This document shows, one piece after another, positions 11,594 through 22,452 of a stretch of DNA of 64,000 nucleotides. Source of the DNA: Spirometra erinaceieuropaei (lineage: Eukaryota > Platyhelminthes > Cestoda > Diphyllobothriidea > Diphyllobothriidae); the NCBI GenBank assembly GCA_902702965.1, contig CACRXP010000113.1:861992-925991 (forward strand), given 5' to 3'. Under the pieces are notes generated by a model. The model did not search any database, had not been told where the DNA came from, and saw only the letters and a list, made by a program, of their open reading frames with translations. The translations under genes were made by a program, and so were the position numbers. Numbering within the stretch: position 1 is the first letter of the stretch; every line of letters starts with the position of its first letter.

Positions 11594-12950
11594 TTAAATT
11601 TGGACCTTCAAAGCGTACATGAAAGCGCATGAGGAACGCTGAGATGAGCTGAACCCCTCGTTACTGCGTCATAAAGCTGTACAAAATCGGCGAAACATGC
11701 GTCTGTTTTTAGTTAATATCTTTGCTGTCAGTATGACGAACCACTCACTATTACAGACCAAATCGAGCACGTCATCGTGTACTGGCGGCCTAGGGATTGT
11801 ATTGCGTTAAAAGTCAAAATCGAAGCGCCACTTACGCAATATTTTTTATTTAAACAGTCATCTTCTATTTTCTATTTTTAAGTAACAATTATTTTTAATG
11901 TAGGCTCCGTGGCATGGGAACACGCGCAGTCGAAATAGATGTCGCCAGACGGAGTAAAAGTACGACAATAAAATACCTTTTAGGCAATGACAGCAAAAGG
12001 GCAGTAAATCAGTTTACCACTAACACTAAATGCTAAAATTGTGTCACATTGTAATTGGCGACGAAATGCAGAATCGAAATTTGTTATACCACAAAATTCG
12101 TGGATTTTCAGCCCTTTTGCTCAACGCAAATGCTCCCCAAAGTAAGTAACCCAGACACAAATCATACCCTAGTCTCTGTTTCTAAGCTTTGGATGATGTA
12201 CCTCCACTTAATGTTTCTTCAGATACAGAATTATCCATTGTTTTTTTGTCCGTATTCAATGAAAACGCGTGTTTCAAAGATGACGCACACTCGTGGATCT
12301 TCTTTGCAAGAAGAACCAGGGACTCTCCTATTTGCCTCTGTTCACAACCGCTATTTGTTTAGATTGCACCTATCAACTGTTTGTTCGCAGATTGTTCCCC
12401 GAACTTCGATATCTCCGGTAAAGACGTTAGACGAACATTGAGTATGCATGCTTCTCGCTGTCTTCCTCCTCGTATATATCAACAGCCTTTCGTGAAATCG
12501 TTATAACAGGGCACTGGATTGGATATAAGACCTGACGCAGTTTCTGCCTCCACCAAACGCGTTCAAAACATAGGCCTACATCTTGCAAAGGTAATACCGT
12601 GATAAAGACCATATTAGGCGGAATCTACTGAATCTGACTTACAGTTAGTTGGCAGTTTTCAACCGACAAACTCGGCCGTTAACGTCTTTTTATGGCTTCC
12701 AGCGTTCTAGATTTATTTTACCGACGAAGCATTGGATTGTTATGAAAAATACATCATCTTCAGCCTTAAGCTTTCGCCTGCCAGTGTATCCGTAACCTCT
12801 TCAGGCTTTTTGGCCGACCAAAGGCAGGATTTTACCCAATACTTAGTGTCGCGTGGGCTTCCGCCTAACGAGCATAACAGACAGTGGCGATTTCTGTTAA
12901 AAACCCAAACGATCTTGTTCAGTTGGTTGTTAAGGCACGGCGAGCACTCT
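11594..12950. other. Unassigned DNA
   Basis: The longest frame is 12055-12441 (plus, 128 codons), Cys- and Thr-containing, without a domain I recognise. I would not call it a gene without transcript or homology support. Confidence 0.35.
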
Positions 12951-13352
<402 letters not shown>

Positions 13353-13399
13353 GCCGCTGTCGTTGACGTCGTTGTCTCCATCATCGCCAGGCAAGTAGA

Positions 13400-14140
13400 C
13401 AAAAACTCATAAATGAATCCGAAGTAAATTCGAAACGTCTGGCGACTAAAGCTCTTGTTCTAGCGACTGTTGCTCATCTCCATAACAACATATTCGTCAC
13501 CTAGTGGCACTTAATAATAAAGTCACTACTAAGGAAATTTGTAAAATTCACGCTGTCAAAAACTCGAAAGTTTCCTGCTCCAGAAAGTTAGAACGGATTT
13601 CAATTTAGGCTTTATGACTGGGGATTCATTCATGGAAATCCACATGAGTGTTATTTATTTCACGGAGAAACAGTCACGCTCAGGAACATGCAACGTACAC
13701 GACACAATACTTTACCATATTGCTGCTCTCTATTGCACTTTTTGTGCTAAAATGACCTGGTGGATATGCGAAAACCCATTTTGTTTTCTAAACGTGCATA
13801 AACAAAGCATCGGTTTATTCCTCCATATTTACGAAGAAGGTTTTTTTAAATTTTGCCTCCATCTCAAAATCATGCCCCAGTAACGGGCTGTGCTACGAGC
13901 ACAATGAACCAAAATGTTATTTAGATTGACTCACCTTGTGCGTTTATCTGGCAGCTCTAAGTCTATTCGAACCCATAACTACCGACGCTGTAGATGTAGA
14001 CCTCCACATTACCCTTAGCCATTACGCCCAATCCTACCACCCGTTTATTGACAAACTGTGCCTGGGAGAAGGAAGAGGGTAAGAAAATCCTACCCTAGGG
14101 AATCCAATAATGGCATATCTGATATGCTCAAGTCTGGCAC
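13400..14140. other. Unassigned DNA
   Basis: An 89-codon frame at 13614-13883 (plus) is unrecognised. I see nothing else. Confidence 0.4.
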
Positions 14141-14255
14141 AATGTGCTACGGGCTTGTTGCTTGGAAGTTTGTCAACAGACGGTATAACTCGGTCCTTTT
14201 AGGTACTGACAGTCGGGCTGCAGTGACTCCCTCTCAATGTGGCTTTTACAGCATG
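14141..14255 (+). repeat. Dispersed repeat D, copy 1
   Basis: This segment carries GCTTGGAAGTTTGTCAACAG and, about 75 bases on, GTGACTCCCTCTCAATGTGG. The same pair of blocks in the same order recurs at 14701-14820. The second block recurs at 56535-56556 and in reverse at 15683-15704. It is a moderately conserved dispersed repeat of unknown class. Confidence 0.55.
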
Positions 14256-14700
14256 CTAGCCCATGGGATATTTGAGCCGACATTACATTATTGTGACACA
14301 TGTTGTGGGGATTGGGTCGTTTGCAGCAGACGTAGACCGGCCATCTAATTTTGTCAGTCACTGCATCCGCGTCTACCTTCTGTAATCAAAACGTTATTCT
14401 TCCAACGGAGAAAAGTGGGTCAGGGAGGAGAGAGTGCGCTAGATGCTGCGCAGCCCCGCCCCAATGAAAATTAGTCCACGCGCAAGTGGCTGGTTCCATG
14501 ACAACCCCGTGGGGCATGCGGTGGACGACGTCAACTGCGACGGTCAAACTCTTACCACGCAGTCACTGAACTAAATCTCATATCCAAACAGACATCTGAC
14601 ATAGGGAAAATATGGAGGCGCGCTCTGGATTCCATTTTCTCATGAACAAGTAGTTCGCTTTCTTTGTCTCGACAAATTTACAAGCCTTGAGCGGTCTCGA

Positions 14701-14820
14701 CACCATAACAGTCGTGGCTTGGAAGTTTGCTAACAGACGAGTCAATTTACTGTTCCTTCGGACTGAGCGTCAGGTCTAATTGACTCCTTCTCAACGTGGT
14801 GACTGCCTTCAATAGGGAAT
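14701..14820 (+). repeat. Dispersed repeat D, copy 2
   Basis: This repeats the copy at 14141-14255 with clear similarity in both end blocks (GCTTGGAAGTTTGCTAACAG and GACTCCTTCTCAACGTGGTG) and weaker similarity between them. The 560-base spacing to copy 1 shows no other shared sequence. Confidence 0.55.
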
Positions 14821-15278
14821 TAGAGACCAGTCTGCTGAAAAGTGATGAATGCAAGCGTGGGTATTAAAACGCCTGTGGCGCGCAGAGACGGAGGATCCAC
14901 CCCATGTGATCTACTTCACTCCGTCTCATCTGCAATCGCGTTCACTAGAATACACCACAGGTATAATAGACGGAGAAGAGGGTGAAGCCAGTTGAACCGG
15001 AAACCAGAGGCTATTTTCGTCGCCTCAACAACTAAAGGCACGCTGAAACCACAATGACGCGCTCACAGTGGTGTCAACGGAGGTCGCTAATTAACGCGAC
15101 AACGTCGTCCCTCATAGGACTGAGGTCCATATTACAGCGCCTTCTACTTGACATGACCCCGGGGACTGTCTAATACCTGCCCGACCGTCGCGAACGACGA
15201 GGGCCTCCTGCGTGGTAGGCACAGCACGGTGGCATGCACGCCAGTCAGCTTATTGTGATAATAGACTTGCACAACATC

Positions 15279-15475
15279 CGCAGCGATGAAGAAGGAGACA
15301 AAATCGCCGGGACAAGGGCTTTATTAGCCTGACGTTTCGGATTCCTTCTCGAATCTATCATCATGGATTCGAGTTGGAATCCGAAACGTCAGGCTAATAA
15401 AGCTCTTTTCCCGGCGATCTTGGCTCCTTCTTCAAGACTACTTCCTGGGACTCGTCTCTTTGCTTCGATTGGCAA
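15279..15475. repeat. Head-to-head PLE terminal-repeat ends (palindrome)
   Basis: 15301-15357 and 15366-15421 are near-perfect inverted repeats meeting in a short ATCATCAT centre, and weaker pairing runs outward to about 15279. Each arm reads outward from a hammerhead-type core (GAATCCGAAACGTC) into AGGCTAATAAAG, the same order as in the PLE at 16.65 kb. The plus arm continues to 15475 with sequence resembling the 33-34-bp extension at 15743-15775 in reverse. I read this as two PLE terminal repeats fused at the ribozyme core, a remnant separate from the element next door. Confidence 0.7.
15337..15388. ncRNA. Truncated hammerhead motifs, one on each strand
   Basis: On the plus strand, GGATTC and GAATCC form a perfect 6-bp helix II before GAAA at 15383-15386, then CGTC. 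On the minus strand the same elements precede GAAA (complement of 15335-15338), with TGATGA retained but the preceding C3 read as A. The palindrome centre removes the 5' strand of helix I from both. Neither should cleave as it stands. Confidence 0.5.
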
Positions 15476-15659
15476 TCCGCAGCGATCTCTTCTCCCCCAT
15501 ACATTTGAGACTGGTGGAAACAGAGATTCGGGAGGACCGGTGGCAGGCTCAGATGCAGTAGCCGCAACGCTAAACAGGCCTTCTACGCGTGCTGCACACA
15601 ACCCAACCTGCGCAAGATGTCCCAGACTTTCTCAGAAACAGGAACCAACTCGGATTCAC

Positions 15660-15742
15660 CGGGAGCGGGAGGACCGTTGAGGTCACGTTAAGAAGGAGCC
15701 GGACTGCAGCCGGAATCTCCGGTCTGAGAGAGCCAAGTTACT
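15660..15742 (-). repeat. Dispersed repeat D, copy 3, split by the PLE (first part)
   Basis: Read on the minus strand, 16790-16733 joined to 15742-15660 gives the block order of repeat D: GCTTGGAAGG, then the target sequence, then GGCTCCTTCTTAACGTGACC. The PLE at 15743-16732 therefore interrupted an existing copy of repeat D. The second part is at 16733-16790. Confidence 0.6.
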
Positions 15743-15775
15743 GATAGAAGCGAACAGGCGAGTCCCAGGTAGCAG

Positions 15776-16030
15776 TTCAGAAGATGAAGATGCGATCACT
15801 GGAACAAGAAATTTATTTGCCTGACGTTTCGGATTCTCACTCAATTCCATCATCATAGACATTCGCAGATAGAGGTGAAGGTGGCACCAGGAGTGCAGTA
15901 TTTATAGCACGTGGCTGCCGTGGGACCGTATGCGCACTGCAATTAACAGTTCTCTCAATCGCCGCTGGGGTCGTAATTGATGCGGCGGTGGCTTGGCGGT
16001 CCGAGTTCGAGTCGTTAATTGCTGCGATAA
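15776..16030 (-). repeat. PLE terminal repeat, inverted (left) arm
   Basis: This is the reverse complement of ~16478-16732 with scattered differences. It includes the terminal part (AAGAAATTTATTTGCCTGAC), the hammerhead region and the inner section up to GTTAATTGCTGCGAT. The inner end corresponds to the 3' coding end of the endonuclease, so the terminal repeat begins inside the ORF. Confidence 0.85.
15808..15866 (-). ncRNA. Hammerhead ribozyme, decayed (left arm)
   Basis: On the minus strand the order is TGTCT, then ATGATGA (15850-15856), a helix II region, GAAA (complement of 15827-15830), CGTC and AGGCA. The core C3 is A here, whereas the right-arm copy keeps C. C3 forms an essential pair with G8 in the hammerhead catalytic core, so this copy is predicted to be inactive. 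Confidence 0.55.
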
Positions 16031-16512
16031 TGAGGCCAAAAGACCCGCAGCCACGGCAGGAAACGTCTGGAGTCGTTTACCGGATCTGGTGTAGTTGCGG
16101 ACAAAGCAATTATGTCGGAGAAACTGGGAGATTACTCCGTACGCGACTTGTCGAGCACGCAGCAGCAGTGAGGCGGGGAGACGCTAACTCTCAAGTGGCG
16201 GCACACTCGACGGGACCCGGCCATATTTTCAAATTTCAAGAGGCCGAAATCCTCGCAAGGGGTGACAACCGCGTGAGCCGCGAGCTGCTCGAGTCATGGT
16301 TCTCAGGCTCGCAATCCATCAACAAACACAATGACCTCCCGGTGCCCTATTCCGTATTGCGATTTTCCCTGGGCAGGAGAATCAGTCACGTGGGGAGGGC
16401 GCGGGTGAGCAATTATCACGGTTACAGTGAGCCAGTTTGCCGAGCAATCGTCACACCAGCATCGAGCACGGATGACGAAATCGCGGCAATTAACAACTGG
16501 GACTCGGACTGA
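15988..16512 (+). CDS. GIY-YIG endonuclease of a Penelope-like element (C-terminal domain only)
   Basis: This 174-codon ORF is the endonuclease domain that normally follows the reverse transcriptase in EN-bearing PLEs; it nicks target DNA to prime reverse transcription. Visible motifs are GVVY at residues 28-31 (the GIY strand), C35 and C37 between the two motifs, YVG at 42-44, GR at 47-48, the likely catalytic Glu in LLESW at residue 102 and Asn112. The Cys pair between GIY and YIG is a PLE hallmark. The first Met lies in the inverted terminal repeat and the first ~14 residues are probably non-native. Coding sequence homologous to the 24-kb copy begins near MRPKDP (residue 15). The last ~12 codons and stop lie in the right terminal repeat. 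With no reverse transcriptase attached it is likely a relic, but no stop or frameshift has yet hit the domain. Confidence 0.85.
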   Translation: MAWRSEFESLIAAIMRPKDPQPRQETSGVVYRIWCSCGQSNYVGETGRLLRTRLVEHAAAVRRGDANSQVAAHSTGPGHIFKFQEAEILARGDNRVSRELLESWFSGSQSINKHNDLPVPYSVLRFSLGRRISHVGRARVSNYHGYSEPVCRAIVTPASSTDDEIAAINNWDSD

Positions 16513-16732
16513 CAAGCCACCGCCGCATTAATTACGACCCTAGCGGCGATTGAGAGAACTGTTAATTGCAGTGCGCATACGGTCCCACGGCAGCCACGTG
16601 CTATAAATACTGCAATCCTGGTGCCACCTTCACCTCTATCTGCGAATGTCTCTGATGATGGTTTCGAGTGAGAATCCGAAACGTCAGGCAAATAAATTTC
16701 TTGTTCCAGTGATCGCATCTTCATCTTCTGAA
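16478..16732 (+). repeat. PLE terminal repeat, right arm
   Basis: This is the direct-orientation partner of the arm at 15776-16030. It contains the ORF end, a GC-rich spacer, a hammerhead ribozyme at 16644-16700, an AATAAA hexamer and the element's 3' terminus TTCTGAA, after which the target duplication starts. Confidence 0.85.
16644..16700 (+). ncRNA. Hammerhead ribozyme, type I, PLE-encoded
   Basis: The catalytic core is present: CTGATGA at 16652-16658, GAAA at 16678-16681, and GTC with predicted cleavage after C16685. Helix I pairs TGTCT (16647-16651) with AGGCA (16686-16690), five pairs including one G-U. An outer GAA/TTC (16644-16646 with 16698-16700) is possible beyond a loop. Helix II is imperfect in this copy, with an unpaired T after the core, but is a perfect 6-bp helix in the relatives at 15.37 and 41.30 kb. 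Helix III is only C-G with no loop; the palindrome ACGT implies that two RNA copies must pair for cleavage. PLEs of many animals are known to carry such ribozymes. Confidence 0.75.
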
Positions 16733-16790
16733 GAGCCAAGTTACTCTGTCAGTTGGTAGCCTTCCAAGCTACGGACTCTACTTCACATGA
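16733..16790 (-). repeat. Dispersed repeat D, copy 3, split by the PLE (second part)
   Basis: The minus strand begins CCGTAGCTTGGAAGG and runs into the target-site duplication. It completes the copy at 15660-15742 if the PLE is removed. Confidence 0.5.
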
Positions 16791-19360
16791 AAATCAGGAC
16801 ACGCGTTTTTGGAGTCCGGAACACCTGAAATGAGTATCAGCACGCGAATGACGTTTGAAGATTGGTTCTTTTACCCTCGTCAACTACTGCATTCACGTGG
16901 ACCACTAATTTTCTTAAAATGGTTTTGCCGCAGAACTTGGCAGTTTTTGGACCTAGAGACTACATTGAACGATGCGCAAGTCTGCTGCCCAGTGGTGCGA
17001 TTTGCACGCTAGTCATAAATGCAAACTTCGGAGGATAGTTTAGCTACAAGTCTCTTACGATGGGTAAAATAACAGAGCCCTAACTGTATCATATGCTTAT
17101 ATCCACTGTTTATGTGGAGTGGGCCCCACTTAGCAAATTTCTAAAACTATCGCCAGCTATAAGAAAAGAACGCAGATAATATCCCTATATTCTTGAAAGG
17201 GTGTGCACACGAATTTATGTCCAAACAGGATTTATAAAAATCTACCTTAAGAAAGTCAGTAACAGACGAAAAACTAACCTTTAATGCATTATTTTCTGCA
17301 GTTTTATCAGCAGACGTCCTACTTTAGATTCATTGGCAAAATAGTTATATATAGAGCATAGGAAGCAAACTTTGTCGAATGACAGGCGATGGGTTATCTG
17401 CCTCACGGGAATTTACCCAATTTGCTTTGTACTTGCGAAAAATGTTTGCATGAAATGGTCGTTTACTAATGCCGTCACGCGCAGCAAAATTACCAGCAAA
17501 ATTACCACGTAACTTCCAACAACGACCAAATGTTTGTGGGCTTGAGGGCGGTTTTGGAACGTCGGTGAATACGTTTTGGTTTATGGTGCTCCTGTTAAAT
17601 TGGAGGGAATAGTAGGACTGTAGTATGTAGTTATCAGAACGTGTAAAATATGAGAGATCTTAAATTTTTCACCATCTTAGATCCTGGAATATTTTGAATA
17701 AGTACGGACAACTTTGTTGATCTGCTCCTTGAAGATAATGGCTTGGTCGCATATGTAGACTCATAAAAGTACAAAACCGAATCACCCAAGAAAATGAAGG
17801 TCTAAAACGCAGGCCTGGAATTAAACTATTTTGGTCAAAATGAAAAGTCTTATATAAGACTTTTTTCTTTAAAAGATGCCTGATTAGGTTTGTCCGTGTG
17901 CTTGTGTGTTCTATCAGGGAGGAAATAAAAGCATTTCTTCCGTCCATGTACTTTCTTGACCAACGGTGAAAATGTTCACGATATAATAGAAAGATTTTTT
18001 TTCTCTTTATTTCAAAAGCGTCTTTGTTATCTTCGTTTATGTAGGCCTGACAAAGTCGTTATATTTTCACTGAAAAATCGGTAGTATCCTGAATTATGGG
18101 CTAGCTGACGGTAAACCGTGCATATGCATCATACCGTGTGCTAAAAAGATCAAGCGATCATCTGATGAAAGGAAGTTTGCCGTTTACTACAGAATATTTG
18201 AAAAAGCCCGAAAGTCCCAGGCGTGGTGGGGCTCAAAAGTTGATTCGGTTATTTCTTTTTACGGCATAAAATATTATTGATTTGCAAATCTGAATTTCAA
18301 ATTATTAAGTGGATTTTTGGCTTCTAAAAATGACGTGAATGTTTCCAGTTTGTCAAATATGATTTATACTGTCTGCCAAATCAAGTTGGAATTTGGCAAA
18401 GGTTGCGTTGGTATGGTGTTTGCATTTAAATTATTATCCTCCGTACGCAAAAATAGGAAGACGCGGTCTGTGGTAAATATAAGTGCAGAAAATTGTGGGA
18501 ATTGCGATGAGTGTTAATGTCCGTTCCAATATATTCAAGCATCGTCATCACACCTTTCTGAATTCATAGTCTAAAGGAAATAAGAAGTTTTGGCGGCCAA
18601 CCAGTAAGTAATACGCATAGTGGTACGATGTTTCGGTCAGGCTGTGTGGTCCTTGGTCCTCATATTCGGTCAGCTTGTTTGTGTAACCCCACCTCGGAAC
18701 CAGTAACCACAGGCCCTTATAATATAGGAATAGTGGTAAAAGGGGCTTTACGGATAGGGCTTCACTACGGAGTGGGAGCGAAACGAAGGCGATAAAAAAT
18801 AGAAAACAGATAGATTTCCATTGAGATTCTTCTCCTACGCATATATCGAGCAACGAAATTGGGCGGGTTACTTGAACAATAACCAAAACCAACCCCCTAA
18901 TAAATAAAACCTATTTTTATAAACAGCCTTTTGGAAATTCGAAGCAGCTCAGGAACCGATATATCGAACAGCCAATAGAAAGGAACAACAGCAAGTTGCA
19001 ATAAGTACAGCTATGAAAATTACAAATAGGTAACGTGATGCGCAGAAATGTTGGAGGAGCTATAAAAATGCACCTTAATGAATAAGAATAAGGCGCATAA
19101 CGTAAGTATGAATGTCTGTTTGCATCTTGTATGATAGGGCAACTTAAAAAATGTGATATAAAAACAAAGAAAGTATGTATGTAGGCATAAGGTATACTGC
19201 ATCGGCATTAAGACCTTTACAGTCAATCATACCAAGCAATTTAAGTATCTAAACACAGGAACTCACACCAACACGATTGAGACCTATTGGAGCAGATTAA
19301 AACGGTAGCTTCACAAAGGAGAACCGATGTCATATCATGTAATATCGGTCCATGTAGACA
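16791..19360. other. Unassigned DNA
   Basis: AT-rich sequence with short unfamiliar frames, the longest being 18548-18892 (minus, 114 codons, hydrophobic patches, no family recognised). I see no RNA gene. Confidence 0.4.
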
Positions 19361-19508
19361 AGGTTTGTGGATATTAAGCGGTTTTTCCGCAGTAGCTGAT
19401 GGATTTCAGCTCAAATATTCATATCAAACTTTGGACCGTGTCTAAAAAGACACGTTTCGGAAGATAACCTCCAAGTTTGCGCATTAATTTTCTCTGAAAT
19501 TAAACAAG
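19361..19508 (+). repeat. Dispersed repeat A, copy 2
   Basis: This matches 49752-49909 in inverse orientation over about 148 bases with roughly four of five bases shared by eye. It starts GGTTTGTGGATATTAAGCGG, passes through GCAGTAGCTGATGGA and ends ATTAAACAAGG. It has no coding potential, and its class is unknown. Confidence 0.7.
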
Positions 19509-20124
19509 GCGAGATTCAGTATTGCCTGTGGTTTGGCTTAGACAACGGTGGCCTTAAGCACGTCTAGAGAATATTCTGTCGCATGCTGCGAAAGCATATC
19601 CAGTGCAACAGTTTCACGAACAAGAAACCTGAAGGACTCCTTCCTGAAGGCAATCCAACGACAATTTTAAGTAAAGATTTGTATATGAACTCAACCAAAC
19701 TTAAGGGACCACACACTAGTATTCATGGCGTACGCTCTCGGCAGCAGAAACTATTTGCAAATTCGACATAGTCAAGCGTTTGTGCTCTAACCTAGACAAA
19801 ATAAATTAAAACGCGACCGACGACCCTTATAGCATAAGTCGCGTGGGGAGTGCCGACATTGTACAAAAAGTTTGAGATAGTTTCTTTTGAAAATGTAAGT
19901 AAGTCGCGGTGCATATGATGGACAGGAAATGGAAACGCCAGTGCACTCCTGTACTAGAACAAATGCAGTAAGATTTATACATGTTAGAACCAGTGGGCTT
20001 ACACAACCTATCCTAACCGTTTAACAACTTCTGTTCATATATGTTGGCACGTCCGACATGCGTTTCTGGGTCGATGCACTTCGTGCGTTGAAGTCCAGCC
20101 AAACCCTGCCTCACATCAGGGTTG
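19509..20124. other. Unassigned DNA
   Basis: I see nothing recognisable. One 62-codon frame at 19583-19771 has no support. Confidence 0.35.
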
Positions 20125-22065
20125 CAGTAAATGTTGTATCTCATGAAATGTTAGCCGCATTTCTGGAATGCGTTTCCAATTCGAAAAGATTACTTAGGCA
20201 GTGTCGTCATCCTAATTATCGTGCCACATGATACTAAGACATTCCAGTCACGACAGGATGCCAGCTTTCGAGTTGGCCCTTGCCTTCCGTTTGCGTTGAC
20301 TGTCGTCTGTAAAAGTGGATGCTCAAGGACAGTAGATCTGCAAACTCATGAAATGTTACTCGAAATTCTGAGATGCGTTTCCGACTCGAAAATATTACTG
20401 GAGTAGTAGTTGCAGCATAATCCCAAGATATTTCATTTACTTTAGGATGCCAGTTTTTGAATAAACTTTCTTTCGGTCGACTATTAAGCTACGCTGCTAA
20501 AAATGACCAGTTAGGTAGCGTGAATGCTTCCAGCTGATTTTCGATGTCCCTATAAATTCAAATATATGTCCTGAAAAACCTACACAAAAATACTCATTAT
20601 TTTAATCATTTGGGAGTAAATTACGTCGCCTTTAACCTTTTTGCGTAGAGGGAGGGTAAAATTCGATTTTAAAACTTTTCATATCATGAGATTTTCTAAG
20701 GGCGCGAAATTCCCTTTCATAAAACATCGTGACTCTCTGTTTACTAATGTTGCTTGGAAGGTTTAAAATGTAACTAAGATCTACTGCTAAATTTTATTAA
20801 ATCCGTATAATCGTCCCTTAATATCGTGTCGAAATATATGACTTTCCGTACACGAAAGTATACAGCTTCTAGTTTGAAAACTCTAGGTGTACCTGTAACG
20901 GCAGAACAACTTCAAAATTATTCGGAATTAGGAGTTTTTTTAAAATTGAATTACACCCTGCCCTTGAGCATAATGTTTTAAGAGGACGCATTTACTTTTC
21001 GAATGAGTGGCAGAATGAACAATTTTATGCATGCCTTTTGCAAGATATATTTGACTTGATAAGCACATCAAAAATCAGTTAAAAAAATTAATGCTACTTA
21101 AGTAGTCATTACTTTCGGTGTAATTTTTATAGGCGGCCCGAAAGACGTTCGTTTAAAAGTTGGCGTCTTGCGGTAAGTGAGACATTGTGGGATTATGCTG
21201 CAAGGTAATTAATACTACAACCCTAATGAAATGATCTTTTGGAGTCGAAAATATATCTTAGAATTTCGGTCAACATTTCATGAATTAGCATACCTACTGT
21301 AGCATGAGATTCTCCCATTGACTTTCGACGTCCCTATTATTGCAAATGTGTTTTGTGGAAAACATGCAAAAGGTACTACTTTTTCTGTAACGAATTACGG
21401 CTTCTTTAAATTTTATTTCTGAAGAGAGTAACTTCCCGTTTTAAGAAAGTTTCCAGTAATGCGATTTTTCAAGACCGCAGAATGTTCGATTATACAATAC
21501 CGCATCAACGCGTTTATTAATTTTGTATTAATTGCAAAACATTGTGAGCACTATACGACCTCCCTTTAACAGCTTACCAAAAAGAGGATTTTTCTTACAC
21601 GGAAAGTGGCCAACATGTGGTTTGGAAACGCCGAATGTTAGCGTAACCGCAGGTCGTGTTGAAAAGTATTCGAGAATTAAGGTTTTTAAAAACCAAATAA
21701 TACTTTCTCCTTAAAAATACAATTTGAAGATGTTATTTTTCACTGTATCTTTAGAAAAAAGAATTATCTTATTCTTGTTTTTTATAAAATATTTTGAACG
21801 TTATTAGAGGCGTCGAAAATAACTGGGAGAAACTCAAATCCATTTACCAATTACTTTTACGGGATGCAGTTCACGCAGGTGGCCGGTACGGAACTTATTC
21901 AAACACTGGCATACGAAACTTATTGGAAAGCTGGCATCGTTTTGTAACTGGAATATGATTGTGCGACACGATACGTATCCCGACAACACTGCTTAAGTAA
22001 TACTTTCGGATTGAGAAAGCATTTAATTATTGCGGTTAACATTTCATGGGATAACAGACCTACTG
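20125..22065. mobile_element. Palindromic element, copy 3, interrupted by copy 2
   Basis: The left end CAGTAAATG at 20125 and ~200 bp of left arm (to ~20327) stop where copy 2 begins. The arm resumes at 21302 with GCATGAGATTCTCCCATTGAC, which in other copies directly follows the sequence before the break. It then runs through the centre and right arm to CTACTG at 22065. Without the insert it would be about 970 bp. It is more diverged than copy 2, consistent with greater age. Confidence 0.75.
20330..21299. mobile_element. Palindromic element, copy 2, nested in copy 3
   Basis: The left end CAGTAGATCTGC and right end CTACTG are followed by TA at 21300-21301; the left TA reads GA (20328-20329). 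Arms run about 20330-20695 and 20920-21299. It sits inside the left arm of copy 3 at a position that reads TAGCATG in intact copies, so it used a TA inside an older relative as target. Confidence 0.8.
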
Positions 22066-22306
22066 ACCATGCAGCCTGGGTGGAAGTCCTAAGACATTCC
22101 AACAATACGTTCGGCCAAATCTCGAAACGTCAGTGCTAGGCACAGTCGGGACATAATCACTAATTTCCGACAATAATTGGTTAAGTTGACTTGAGGTTGT
22201 AACTACTGACCTGTGAAAAATAAACCGAAGGTGTCGCATCTTTCAATGGCGTCAGGGATTATTTTTTAATAGGCGGCAAATACAATTGCGCTACCGAAAA
22301 TGAAAA

Positions 22307-22452
22307 GAAAGATTGGTAATGCTATTCTGTCTATATTACCCGCCACCCTGCGGCTGCTGACGGGCCTCGAGAGAGAGAGAACCCAAAGGCACAGCGGTGC
22401 GAGTGAGTTTGGTAACGCGATCGGTAAGCAGTCCCTTGCCATTCTAATGCCA
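22307..22452 (+). repeat. SINE tail / dispersed repeat, copy 1
   Basis: This starts GGTAATGCTATTCTGTC and continues through a GGCTGCTGACGGGCC-like core to AAGCAGTCCCTTGCCATTC. It matches 54528-54655 throughout. The first bases resemble the end of the SINE body at 4.13 kb (GTCGGTAATACTGTTCTG), so this may be the distal part of a longer SINE variant. Confidence 0.5.

Larger units (their letters stand above)
15743..16732 (+). mobile_element. Penelope-like element, 5'-truncated, inverted terminal repeats
   Basis: This is a 990-bp element with a GIY-YIG endonuclease ORF between inverted repeats of about 255 bp (15776 to ~16030 and ~16478 to 16732). Left of the left arm lie 33-34 extra bases (15743-15775) that the right end lacks, matching the one-sided extension described for Penelope-family insertions. 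The insertion is bounded by a 13-14-bp direct repeat GAGCCAAGTTACT (15729-15742 and 16732-16745), a target-site duplication. The reverse transcriptase is absent, so this copy cannot move by itself. The right arm holds an intact-looking hammerhead core and an AATAAA at 16691-16696. Confidence 0.85.
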
